DNA of 35,595 nt from Bacillota bacterium (GTDB lineage Bacteria > Bacillota > Clostridia > Lachnospirales > Lachnospiraceae): contig JAEWPN010000221.1 in NCBI GenBank assembly GCA_023399455.1, positions 1 to 35,595 of the forward strand. The letters are read 5' to 3'. This document shows, one piece after another, positions 24,116-32,048 of this stretch. A program made the position numbers and the translations under genes. Positions within the stretch are counted from its first letter, which is position 1. The number at the start of each line of letters is the position of its first letter. The notes under the pieces were generated by a model that worked only from the letters and a program-made list of their open reading frames with translations, was not told where the DNA came from and did not search any database.

Positions 24116-24454
24116 ATGCAAGTGCCGGACATTGGAAGCTATGATATGGTCATTATAGGCTCCGGCGTAAGAATGGGAAAGATCTATAAGTCAATGAAAA
24201 GCTTCATTGAAAATAACACGCAGGCGCTTCTTATGAAGAAAACAGCTGTTTTCTTATGCAACGCTTACCCGGATACATTCCAAAAGGTTGTTGAGAAAAA
24301 CATACCCCAAGACCTGATTGACAGAGCAATTTACATAGAATCCCTTGGAGGTATCCCGCCTTTCGCTTCGCCTAAAAATGAGGATTGGATTTTATCAGAG
24401 CATGTAGACCGGCTGGTTCAGGCAGTCACTTTAAAGGATAAGGTAAATATATAA
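24116..24454 (+). CDS. Flavodoxin-domain protein, N-terminally truncated
   Basis: The product (112 residues from this ATG) is the C-terminal two thirds of a flavodoxin of the HemG-like type: PDIGSYDMVIIGSGVRMGKI, KSMKSFIENN, KTAVFLCNAY and an ending DRLVQAVTLKDKVNI. Codons upstream in the same frame back to about 24056 (RDCAEILSALIKDCSLCDLS) continue the domain, but the phosphate-binding loop that normally starts it (YxSxxGTT-type) is gone, removed by the deletion that created the preceding joint. FMN binding is therefore doubtful. No ribosome site precedes ATG 24116. The stop overlaps the start of the EFR1 gene (TAATG), so it was translationally coupled to it. Confidence 0.65.
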   Translation: MQVPDIGSYDMVIIGSGVRMGKIYKSMKSFIENNTQALLMKKTAVFLCNAYPDTFQKVVEKNIPQDLIDRAIYIESLGGIPPFASPKNEDWILSEHVDRLVQAVTLKDKVNI

Positions 24455-25341
24455 TGAAAACATATTCTCATATAAAGATTGCCTATTATTCCGGCACCGG
24501 AGGAACCGAGCTGGCGGCAAAGAGCTTTCAAAGTCGATTGGAAGAAAAGCGTTGTATATGTACCATTGAAAAGATCACCGACGGAATGAGTGTAAACCAA
24601 AGTGACCATGACCTGCTACTTCTACTGTTCCCGGTCCATGCCTTTAATGCTCCGGAGCCAGTTTATCGGTGGATTGACAGCTTGGATGCTGTAAACCACA
24701 TCTCTGCAGCAGTCATCTCTGTTTCTGGAGCCGGGGAGGTTTGTCCCAATACAGCCTGCCGGGTGGGCAGTATCAAACGGCTGACGAAGAAAGGCTATCG
24801 TGTCATCTATGATAGAATGATTGTTATGCCCTCTAATTGGGTTGCATCTGCCCCCAGCCCTTTGCCCTATCTGCTGATGCAGACATTACCAATAGCGGTC
24901 GAGCAGATCTCGTGCGATTTGCTGTCAGGTGTCTGTAAAAAAGGCGAACCGTTATGGATTGACAGATTTTTTTCGGTGATGGGAAAGCTGGAAACACCAG
25001 GAGGACACTATTGGGGTAAACGGATAAAGGTGTTGGGGCACTGTACCAATTGCGGCTGGTGTGCAGGGCATTGCCCTGCTGGTAATATCACGATGTCGAA
25101 TGGAAAGCCAGCCTTTGGTGACCAATGTCATTTTTGCCTAAAATGCATTTATGGATGTCCGAGCAAAGCCTTACACCCGGGAACTATGAAATTTGTTGTC
25201 ATCCAAGAAGGATATTGTTTAAAGGATATCACAGAAAAGTTTTCACAGAACCCTCAGACATCTATCAAAGATTTAAAAGTGGGGTTCTTCTGGTTGGGAG
25301 TTAAGAAATATCTATTGTCTTTGGAGGATAAGTACAAATGA
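24454..25341 (+). CDS. EFR1-type flavodoxin-ferredoxin protein (intact copy B)
   Basis: A 295-residue fusion of a flavodoxin-like N-terminal domain and a C-terminal bacterial ferredoxin, the EFR1 architecture of Clostridia. The flavodoxin loop is YYSGTGGTE (residues 11-19) and the domain extends to about residue 155. Two 4Fe-4S clusters are given by CTNCGWCAGHCP (C197, C200, C203, C207) and CHFCLKCIYGCP (C225, C228, C231, C235). Such proteins are thought to pass electrons between ferredoxin-type and flavin carriers; the partner is unknown. It is coupled to the upstream flavodoxin gene and to the VOC remnant after it (ATGA). It is the only complete one of three copies in the window and served as the reference for the other two. 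Confidence 0.88.
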   Translation: MKTYSHIKIAYYSGTGGTELAAKSFQSRLEEKRCICTIEKITDGMSVNQSDHDLLLLLFPVHAFNAPEPVYRWIDSLDAVNHISAAVISVSGAGEVCPNTACRVGSIKRLTKKGYRVIYDRMIVMPSNWVASAPSPLPYLLMQTLPIAVEQISCDLLSGVCKKGEPLWIDRFFSVMGKLETPGGHYWGKRIKVLGHCTNCGWCAGHCPAGNITMSNGKPAFGDQCHFCLKCIYGCPSKALHPGTMKFVVIQEGYCLKDITEKFSQNPQTSIKDLKVGFFWLGVKKYLLSLEDKYK

Positions 25342-25618
25342 TTAATTGTAATATACATTCGCTTTATTTATGTGTTTTTGATATAGAACGTGCAATTGCT
25401 TTTTATGAGGATTTTTTTGAAAAAAGTATGAATCACATCGTCTCGGAAATAACTGTCTGCCGAGTATAGAAGTTGAGGATGTTGAAACATTACATCGGAA
25501 ACTACGCGGACTGAAAGTTGTTTTTCCTATTACTTTAATTGGACAGAACTTAGTATGTGAATTCGAAGATAGTGAAGGAAATCATATTGAGTTAACTGCT
25601 CCAGCTGAGTATAGCTGA
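25338..25618 (+). pseudogene. VOC/glyoxalase-like protein, frameshifted and shortened
   Basis: The ATG overlaps the EFR1 stop. The first 40 codons (SLYLCVFDIERAIAFYEDFF) are the first strand and helix of a VOC domain. Then part of the middle is missing and the frame shifts. The second part, PSIEVEDVETLHRKLRGLKV to FEDSEGNHIELTAPAEYS, completes the last betaalphabeta unit and ends at 25618. One deletion plus frameshift is enough to explain it. Confidence 0.75.
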
Positions 25619-25647
25619 TAAATATGCTTTCAGAAAGCACAAAGGGA

Positions 25648-25678
25648 TTGACTTTGACATCGTATCGTACTTTATAAT
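25648..25678 (+). promoter_or_regulatory. MerR-type promoter with 19-bp spacer (copy B)
   Basis: TTGACT (25648-25653) and TATAAT (25673-25678) are 19 bases apart, and 28 of the 31 positions equal the copy A promoter at 15775. The pentamer pair reads ATCGTATCGT here and GTCGTGTCGT there: both halves changed together. It stands directly before the fused merR/araC remnant. Confidence 0.75.
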
Positions 25679-25701
25679 CTGCATAAGGGAGGAGACCATG
25701 C

Positions 25702-26373
25702 ATGAGCAACTTAAAAACGATAATACAGGTACAAAATCGTTTGGGTATATGCCCTGCGATCCTCTAAAACCTTATATCGCGAATTATTGGGGAACAGCAG
25801 GGGTTTCACAGGAGAAAACAAATTCTGAACCTCTGCCAGCGTGCCAGCACACTAGTCATTCCAGATACCTGCTATGGATGTTATCTTTGATATTAACCAC
25901 ACAACTGGTACTGTGAACGGTAAATTATGCGGCATGGATGAAACTGCTTTTACATTTATTCCTGTGCAAACAACAGATGTTATCTCGCGTTTTGCAATAC
26001 GATTTTACTTTTGGAGCATTCATTCTTATTCTGATTATCATCTGCATCCAAACAAAACAGTCGCGTTATGAACGCACTGTACTATATGTTGAAAAATCGG
26101 GGCTCATCTTGTGTAAAAGACGCCTGCGCTTACTCTTGCACTAGTCAGAGACAGCTTGAACGCCTCTTTCAGGAACACATAGGTACTACCATTAAGAAAA
26201 CGTCCAACCTCGTGCGCTATCAAAACCTATGGCATGATATTGTTTTTCAAAAGCATTTTTATGTGCAGGAAGCTGTACTCAAATACGGTTATACCGACCA
26301 AGCACATTTAATAACTTCTTTTAAGAGTTATCACACTATGACACCTTTAGAGGCTAGGAAGAAAATTTATTGA
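25702..26373 (+). pseudogene. Chimera of a merR start and an AraC-family gene, frameshifted
   Basis: After GGGAGGAGACC the ATG at 25702 begins MSNLKTIIQVQNRL, matching the first codons of the MerR-GyrI gene (MSGLKTITQVTKTF). In another frame of the same DNA, starting at ATG 25698, the sequence becomes an AraC-type protein: FGYMPCDPLKPYIANYWGT. A one-base insertion near 25870 then shifts the frame, which continues MDVIFDINHTTGTVNGKLCG to about 26060, and the C-terminal part (26068-26373) retains QRQLERLFQEHIGTT and LKYGYTDQAHLITSFKSYHT, the AraC helix-turn-helix region. So a merR start was spliced onto an AraC gene that later decayed. Confidence 0.75.
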
Positions 26374-26564
26374 AGGTATAATTTTATGTCGCTTTTTTGC
26401 AATACACAATAATGAAGCAGTGATAAAATATTACTGTAAAAATTTATAGAGTCGGAAAATATGCAATTCAGACAGATTGGCGTGCATGGTTGATATACGT
26501 ATTAATTATGATTATCAAAGCAAACTGTGTAAAGCATATGACTTTTTGCTAAAAGGGGTAGAAA

Positions 26565-27314
26565 ATGAAGTTCATAAATTCACCAACTGAGTCACCGGAA
26601 AATGTAATACATAAAACATATTACAGCCAGTTAATGGCACGCGATATTGGCTATAATATTTATTTACCGCCAGATTACAATGAGAATGGCGAAAAATTCC
26701 CGGTTTCATATCATTTGCATGGATGGACCGGCAATGAATCATCCGAAGTGTGGGCGATGGAAAAAATATATAAAGGCAAACAGGAAATTACCGTGTTCCC
26801 AAACAATTCCCCGGTAATCGAAAAATACGAGAAATTGCCTGTTGAGTTCATGTTTATTAACGAGTTAATGCCACATATTGAAAGAGAATACAAAACGATA
26901 TCAGCACACAGCGGTAGGTCAATTTCCGGTTTTTCGATGGGCGGCGGTATGGCGTTTAATTATGCCATTAAATATCCTGAATTATTTTCTTCGGTAACTG
27001 CTTACGCAGGGACATATCACCATTATTATCACAAAGGCTCTGGTACTGTGGGGACAGATCCGAAGAAGGCCAGCGAACTGTATGCAGATATGATGAGAGA
27101 AGAAAGATATTTTGACGAAGGCAATATTTTGTGCTTGATAAGACAAAATGCAAAAAAGATTCGCGGCAGCTTGGATATAAATATGCATATCGGAACGGCT
27201 GATATATTGTTTTGTGATAATGAGATTTTGCATTTATACTTGGATTCATTGCATATTCCGCACAAGTACAATATATTCGAGGGCGCGGGACATGAACTGG
27301 AGCGAATTCTATAA
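26565..27314 (+). CDS. Esterase (PF00756-type alpha/beta hydrolase)
   Basis: A 249-residue putative esterase of the esterase D/acetyl-xylan esterase type. The nucleophile elbow is ISGFSMGGGMA (S124), the oxyanion side is YHLHGWTGNESS, and the catalytic histidine is in GAGHE (H243), six residues before the end, with an aspartate in IGTADIL as third member. No signal peptide is seen, so it is cytoplasmic. The C-terminus stops sooner after the histidine than in many relatives, but the triad is complete. AAAAGGGG precedes the ATG. Plant ester or S-formylglutathione-type substrates are possible; nothing here decides between them. Confidence 0.85.
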   Translation: MKFINSPTESPENVIHKTYYSQLMARDIGYNIYLPPDYNENGEKFPVSYHLHGWTGNESSEVWAMEKIYKGKQEITVFPNNSPVIEKYEKLPVEFMFINELMPHIEREYKTISAHSGRSISGFSMGGGMAFNYAIKYPELFSSVTAYAGTYHHYYHKGSGTVGTDPKKASELYADMMREERYFDEGNILCLIRQNAKKIRGSLDINMHIGTADILFCDNEILHLYLDSLHIPHKYNIFEGAGHELERIL

Positions 27315-27413
27315 ATGGAAAGAATAAGAATGGCTTTATCCAAACTATAAAAGAGAAAATTCTTGCAGTATAGAGCTGTGACAGGATAAGTATCCTGGAA
27401 GGAAGTGATCGAT

Positions 27414-27923
27414 ATGAAAACAAAAAAGCAACAAGAGCTGTTGGATTCATTTTTGGATACGCTGGATCATGAACTGTGTTTATTATATCAAGCAATTGCA
27501 ATGTGTTTATCGGAACTTGGTTATTATCCTCGGAAGCAACGCTCTTATATAGTGTTTAAGCATGATTTACATAATAAAGAAATGGCAAAGATGGGTCTGA
27601 CTTGGACTAAGGATCATTCCCCATACTTTGCTTTACGATTCTCAGCTTGCAAAGGATATTCGGAGAAATTTTCAAATATCGTTAGAGATTATATTGAAAA
27701 TAATATGGGCAAGCTGTTCCCGCATTGCGAGGATGGCAACTGCATTTTTCGTTCGGACGGAGTCAGACCCCCACGTTATGAATATTCTTATTCCAATGGA
27801 GAAAACGGATCTTGCTGCGGAGCGAAAGCGCTTGTTATACCTAATATTACAGCAGAAGATATAAATGAAATTAAAATACTTATTAGAGAAGAACATGATT
27901 ACTTAATAAAGCATGAAGCATGA
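27414..27923 (+). CDS. Conserved protein of unknown function with Cys motifs
   Basis: A 169-residue cytoplasmic protein that I do not recognise. It starts with a helical region (QQELLDSFLDTLDHELCLLY) and later contains FPHCEDGNCIFR and GSCCGAKALVIP, so four cysteines fall in the second half and could bind a metal. ATG 27414 is selected because GGAAGGAAG lies about nine bases upstream; the GTG at 27405 lies within that site. It sits between the esterase gene and a MerR-GyrI remnant and is undamaged. Confidence 0.7.
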   Translation: MKTKKQQELLDSFLDTLDHELCLLYQAIAMCLSELGYYPRKQRSYIVFKHDLHNKEMAKMGLTWTKDHSPYFALRFSACKGYSEKFSNIVRDYIENNMGKLFPHCEDGNCIFRSDGVRPPRYEYSYSNGENGSCCGAKALVIPNITAEDINEIKILIREEHDYLIKHEA

Positions 27924-28111
27924 GTTGGCTTGCCAACTGGTTAAGCGGCAGCAATAAATATGATTATGACGGTAATGGGGATTCGGGCAATATGTTTGGC
28001 TGGCTGTAAGAGGAGCTGAACTATGTTAACCGAGTCTATCCTCCTCCTTCTCAAAGGGATAGGTTTTAGTTTGATCTGCTAATGCCAATGGAAGAAAAGA
28101 AAGTGAGATGA
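27923..28111 (+). pseudogene. C-terminal remnant of a second MerR-GyrI regulator
   Basis: About 60 codons match the end of the regulator at 16567: NWLSGSNKYDYDGNGDSGNM, then FGWL and a stop at 28007, EELNYVNRVYPPPSQRD and a second stop at 28067, and LLMPMEEKK. The remnant is directly followed by the PNPOx-like gene, exactly as in copy A, which shows both regions derive from one cassette. Confidence 0.85.
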
Positions 28112-28116
28112 GATTT

Positions 28117-28599
28117 ATGAAAGCATCAGAGATTCAAAAAGAAAGAATAGCAGATATTGAAAATAAAGCAGATTTTCTGCTTAAAGAGATTCAGACCGCC
28201 ACACTGACTTCGGTAAATGAAAGTGGCTATCCTCGAACCTGCGCTGTTACAAAGGCCGCCGACAATGGCTTTCGGGAAGTGTATTTTATTACCTCAAAGC
28301 GTTCCCAGCTTCATGGAAAAGCAACGCACTTTGAAGAGAATCCGAAAGCTTCCATGTGCTATTTCAAAGGCACTGATAGTGTCACTTTGGTTGGAGAAGT
28401 CGAGTTTGTCGAGGATCAAGCGCTGAAAGAAAAGCTATGGTCAGAATCTGACCGACGGTTCTTTAGTAAGGGCATCGCAGACCCTAAATTCAAATTATTG
28501 AAATTCACAACATTAGAGGCAACCTTTTGGATTGGGGGCAAATTCAGAACCTGCAAGTATAAAAAGCAGCTTTTCGTTGATACATCAAGAAAGGCATAA
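28117..28599 (+). CDS. Pyridoxamine 5'-phosphate oxidase-like flavin-binding protein
   Basis: The 160-residue product belongs to the PNPOx-like split-barrel group (general stress protein 26 type): TATLTSVNESGYPRTCAV, the strand FREVYFITSKRSQLHGKATH, NPKASMCYF, VTLVGEVEFVED and KFTTLEATFWIGGKF. These proteins bind FMN, F420 or haem and many are reductases or stress proteins of unknown substrate. ATG 28117 fits GTGAGATGAG upstream better than the ATG at 28108. It was the last gene of the MerR-GyrI cassette; the sister copy at 17568 is broken. Confidence 0.85.
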   Translation: MKASEIQKERIADIENKADFLLKEIQTATLTSVNESGYPRTCAVTKAADNGFREVYFITSKRSQLHGKATHFEENPKASMCYFKGTDSVTLVGEVEFVEDQALKEKLWSESDRRFFSKGIADPKFKLLKFTTLEATFWIGGKFRTCKYKKQLFVDTSRKA

Positions 28600-28645
28600 C
28601 GCGCAATACCCGATGTAATTTCATTTAAAATATGAAGGTACATTT

Positions 28646-28917
28646 ATGCAAGTGGTTAATTTAAGCGATGAAATTAATAAGAATTCGGAACTATATGTCT
28701 ACAAAAAAATAGGGCTGTTAAATGAGGTTCACTTCATTGAGGGCGGCTTTTTTTAGAAACCGAGGAGCAGAAAATGAAAGTCAACGCAGGGGAATTTGTG
28801 ATTGTCCCTAAAGGGACGAAGCATCGTCCTGTAGTCGGCGCTTTGACTAAGTCCTTAATGATTGAACTGTCCTGTACGCTAAATAAAGAGAATAGCGGGA
28901 ATCTATATGAGGACTAA
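28646..28917 (+). pseudogene. Cupin-domain protein, shortened and frameshifted
   Basis: Begins MQVVNLSDEINKNSELYVYK, reaches NEVHFIEGGFF and a stop, and then continues in frame with ETEEQKMKVNAGEFVIVPKG and KHRPV, the typical second cupin motif, ending NKENSGNLYED. The first cupin metal motif (GxxHxHxxxE) is missing, so a segment of about 30-40 codons was lost. The 28918-29098 spacer shows nothing further. Confidence 0.65.
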
Positions 28918-29098
28918 CTCCATATTAACGGGAGAATAGGAACGAAAAGCAATAATGGATGTCTTGTCATGAAAGGTAGTCATTTTTTAAGAAATTGTTT
29001 TAAGGCACTCATATTTTAAGGATAATTTATACATAAATTGCAGTTTTATTATAAAAACAAAATTCAATTGAAAAATAAATTATAAAAGGAGCAAATTC

Positions 29099-29703
29099 AT
29101 GTAAAAGCATTCGTTGACACCGCAGAGAGGTTTTTTCCCTCAGCCATCCTACTTGATCGGCACTTTTAAAGATGATGCCGCTCCAAATTTTACTTTAATT
29201 ACATTTATAACATTCTGCTCGATTAATCCACCAATGTTGATGTTCGCTTCAAGAGGCAAAAACTTGTACGTGATCTTACTGAGAAAAATAAAGTTTTTTC
29301 TGCAAACATTGTTACCGCCAGAATGATGTACATAGCAGATTACTTTGGTAATACATTAGGATATGAAAGGAACAAATGTGAAGATATAGGGGCCATATAT
29401 ACAAACGGTAAGGTTTTAAACGTTCCCATTTCGGAAGAATCACCATGGGTATACGAATGCGTGCTTAAGGATTTAAAAAGTACTGGTGACGGATGCATAT
29501 ACATTGGAGAAGTTAAAAATATACTGGTTGATGATAAAATTGTTGATACATCATATGGGAAGATCGATATGCTTTCTGTAGATCCACTAATCTATGCGTT
29601 TGGTCATTATTATCGATTGTCTTCCAGTATTGGTTCGGTTGGGTATTCTAAAAAACAATTAGAAAACCTAACAAGGCGCCCACCATATTCAAACAACCTC
29701 TAA
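29099..29703 (+). pseudogene. Flavin reductase-like protein with a nonsense codon 2 and a frameshift
   Basis: AAAAGGAGCAAATTC precedes ATG 29099, but the next codon is TAA. The frame continues KHSLTPQRGFFPQPSYLIGT with NFTLITFITFCSINPPMLMF, as in flavin reductase-like (FMN split-barrel) proteins. Near 29262 it shifts by one base, and the rest is open from about 29263 to 29703: RDLTEKNKVFSANIVTAR, then MMYIADYFGN and CIYIGEVKNILVDD. A single point change plus one indel would restore the whole gene, so the damage is recent. Translation could start at ATG 29323, giving only the C-terminal half. Confidence 0.8.
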
Positions 29704-29719
29704 AAGTATGGGAAGGAAC

Positions 29720-29809
29720 TTAATAGACCGAAAAATCGTGGAACACGGTGGTACAGCGAATACATTTGAAGCCTTGTTTGGAGCCAAGATCATATGCCCG
29801 GCTTTATAA
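29720..29809 (+). pseudogene. 3' end of a second SnoaL-like gene
   Basis: Twenty-nine codons (DRKIVEHGGTANTFEALFGA then KIICPAL) match the end of the SnoaL-like gene at 21375-21788 (DGKIVEHGGAVNTFEALFEA). The upstream part was replaced by the flavin reductase remnant. Confidence 0.8.
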
Positions 29810-29837
29810 AACTTGATTAATGAAAGGAGTGTACTGG

Positions 29838-30230
29838 ATGAAACTAGGAGCAACCTTATATATAAAAAATACCGTTGAAGCTGTAGCATTTTATACAGAA
29901 GCTTTTGGACTAACCCTGGGATACCATGAGAAATTTGCGGATGGCACATTTATGCATGCGTCATTACTTAGAAACGGACAAGAAATATTTGCTGTCAGTG
30001 AATCACATAATGATACCTTTGTTAATATCATGCTCACATCATCATTAGAAGGATCACGCCCAACTATGAGTTATGGGATTAACTTTGAGAGTGAAGAAGA
30101 AGTAAAAAGGGCATATGAAATGTTAGCGAAGGATGGAACGGTGCTATTAGAGTTGGGTTCCCTTCCATGGAGTTCCTGTTGTGCGGATGTCGTCGATAAG
30201 TACGGCGTATACTGGTATATCGCAGTATAG
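29838..30230 (+). CDS. PhnB-like VOC-superfamily protein (intact)
   Basis: A 130-residue member of the PhnB/glyoxalase group with the two betaalphabetabetabeta modules: LGATLYIKNTVEAVAFYTEA, FMHASLLRNGQEIFAVSES, then a second module with MSYGINFESEEEVKRAYEML and the end DVVDKYGVYWYIAV. Such proteins act on small molecules or bind drugs such as bleomycin; the specific role is unknown. TGAAAGGAGTG precedes ATG 29838. It is the only undamaged one of four VOC genes or fragments in the window. Confidence 0.85.
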   Translation: MKLGATLYIKNTVEAVAFYTEAFGLTLGYHEKFADGTFMHASLLRNGQEIFAVSESHNDTFVNIMLTSSLEGSRPTMSYGINFESEEEVKRAYEMLAKDGTVLLELGSLPWSSCCADVVDKYGVYWYIAV

Positions 30231-30429
30231 AAAAAGAGATCATGGAGGGAATAGAATGCTTATGAAGGTACCAACCAATGAAGAAATGATTTCTTTAATT
30301 GGTAATTTATTAGGATACACGGAGTCTTGACACTAAACCGTTAGGCGCTATTGCTTCCTGTGCCCAGATGGGAGGATATTCTCCATGTATTGCTGACGGA
30401 TTCCCATAAATGGAGGTGGGTGGTACATG
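30231..30429. other. Eroded spacer with a short unassigned frame
   Basis: GGAGGGAATAG precedes ATG 30255 and a 24-codon frame (PTNEEMISLIGNLLGYTES) that stops at once. It may be the start of a lost gene I cannot identify. Nothing else is recognisable before the response-regulator remnant. Confidence 0.35.
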
Positions 30430-30768
30430 AACTTTCCGGACGGCGATGAGATTGATTTATGCCACGAAAAAAAGAGCGTGGCATGGATTCTTATCCTATA
30501 TTTTTAACTGCTAATGATTAGGAAAGAGATATGATAGAGGGCTATGAGGCCGGTGGTGCAGATTATATTACAAAGCCCTTTTCGATTGCGGTGCTTACAA
30601 AGAACTTTACACCCAAGGAATACCGTATCTTATTTCTTTTTATTATAAATCCCCGAATTATACTGACGAAGCGTCAATTATTGGAAAAGCTATGAGACAT
30701 CGACGGTGATTTTGTAGATGAGCATACACTAACTACGACAATCAGTCGTATTCGTAAGAAAATTGAAT
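30430..30768 (+). pseudogene. OmpR-type response regulator remnant
   Basis: Only the second half of the receiver domain (FPDGDEIDLCHE, a frameshift, then GMDSYPIFLTAND, a stop, ERDMIEGYEAGGADYITKPF) and most of the DNA-binding domain (FTPKEYRILFLFIINPRIIL, a stop, DGDFVDEHTLTTTISRIRKK) remain. The phosphorylated aspartate is missing. Two in-frame stops, at least one frameshift and a deletion between KPFSIAVL and TKNFTPKE are present. It runs into the kinase remnant within a few bases. Confidence 0.85.
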
Positions 30769-31140
30769 CTACTGCAGCAGAAGCTATCTGGATTTACTTC
30801 TGATTTATGCCGTACATTAGATGGAATGATGAATGGGAATGAAAAACCGAAGATTAATTTAGAAGAGGAAAGTCTGCTGGCTCGTATCAGTCATCGTTTA
30901 GAGCGGTTTTATCATACCACGCAGGAAAATAGAAAACAATCGGAGCCGGAAAAATTAGAGCTTCAACCCCTTGTGTCGGATATTTCTCACCAAACCAAAA
31001 CACCCATAGCAAATCTAAAAATGATTAACGATACCTTGCTGGGACATTCCGTGTCGGAGGAAAGGCAAAAGGAGTTTTTGATAACTGTAGAGAGTCAATT
31101 GTATAAATCGGATTTTCTTGTTTCGTATTTTAATGTATAA
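30763..31140 (+). pseudogene. Histidine kinase remnant (dimerisation region only)
   Basis: About 125 codons of the central part of a sensor kinase survive: a coiled linker (EEESLLARISHRLERFYHTT) and the phospho-acceptor helix ELQPLVSDISHQTKTPIANL with KMINDTLL. The membrane and sensor part before it, and the whole ATP-binding domain after it, are missing. The gene ends in a stop shortly after FLVSYFNV. It was the partner of the response-regulator remnant directly upstream. Confidence 0.8.
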
Positions 31141-31192
31141 TTATTATAATTGATTTTTTCGTTTTATAATTTTATGGAATTGGGGGGGGTGC

Positions 31193-31942
31193 ATGAAAAA
31201 GTATACAACAATTGAATTAGCTCGGATATATCATATTCACCCAAACACCATACGCCTCTACGAACGCCTGAATTATATATCTATACCTCAAAGAGCAGAT
31301 AATAATTATCGAATTTTTACAGAATTACACATATTGCAGATTAAAATATGCCGTTGTATTTTTGGTTATCCCTTTACGAATAAAAATATACGGAATGCTG
31401 GAAATGAGGTTATGTGGGCATCAGCAAAACAAGAGTGGAATATTGGTAGGCGAAATGCAGAACGATATATCGGAATTATCGAACAGGAAATTAAAATTGC
31501 GCACAGAACAGCTATTATATTAAATCAATGGGCAAATACGGTAAATCAGCAAAAAAATTCAGATAATAAAAACTACCTGTCACGCAAAGAAGTAGCTGAC
31601 CGTTATTCCGTTACGGTGGAAGCAGTGCGAAATTGGGAGCGAAACAGGCTCATTTTTTCTGTTAAAAAAGGCGGAAAGGGTGAGCAACTTTATTCCAGGA
31701 CTGATTTAGATAGAATAAGCATAATATATATGTTGATACAAGCTGGCTTTAGCGTTGCCGCAATACAGCGAAGTCTTACTACGTATGAGAATGGACATCC
31801 AAATGAAATTGTAACTGCTTTAAACAATCCCAAATATGAGGAGCTTGTTTCTGTTGGTGACCGATGGATTCATGAATTAGAACGCTTAAACAAAGCGGCA
31901 CAAACGATACCTTCAATTTTTGACGAATTAGCAACTTTATAA
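31193..31942 (+). CDS. Regulator with two tandem MerR-type HTH domains
   Basis: A 249-residue protein with two MerR-like winged helices. The first (residues 1-60) reads YTTIELARIYHIHPNTIRLY and then YRIFTELHILQI, and the second (about 128-205) reads YLSRKEVADRYSVTVEAVRN and then LYSRTDLDRISIIYMLIQAG. A helical linker separates them and a short helical tail follows. Double-HTH MerR proteins are less common than the single-HTH form and could bind without pairing with a second subunit. The ATG follows an unusual run of eight G, GGGGGGGGTGC. It is followed by a terminator and then an M28 peptidase gene, its likely but unproven target. Confidence 0.8.
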   Translation: MKKYTTIELARIYHIHPNTIRLYERLNYISIPQRADNNYRIFTELHILQIKICRCIFGYPFTNKNIRNAGNEVMWASAKQEWNIGRRNAERYIGIIEQEIKIAHRTAIILNQWANTVNQQKNSDNKNYLSRKEVADRYSVTVEAVRNWERNRLIFSVKKGGKGEQLYSRTDLDRISIIYMLIQAGFSVAAIQRSLTTYENGHPNEIVTALNNPKYEELVSVGDRWIHELERLNKAAQTIPSIFDELATL

Positions 31943-31959
31943 AACAAACCTTACACATG

Positions 31960-32016
31960 CACACCACCCCTTTCTTTAATGCTATTATTAGCAGAGGGTA
32001 GGTGTGTTTTTTTTTT
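31960..32016 (+). terminator. Terminator after the double-MerR gene
   Basis: CACACC (31960-31965) pairs with GGTGTG (32001-32006), with a further four pairs inside after a 2x2 internal loop, and ten T follow immediately (32007-32016). It separates the regulator from the M28 gene, so the latter may need its own promoter or readthrough. Confidence 0.7.
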
Positions 32017-32048
32017 ACCTTTACATTAAGCTCGGGAGGATTTATTAA

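Noticed and set aside
26968..27501. Minus-strand open frame (177 codons) across the esterase and the next gene
   Set aside because: It overlaps two supported plus-strand genes and shows no protein-like motif.
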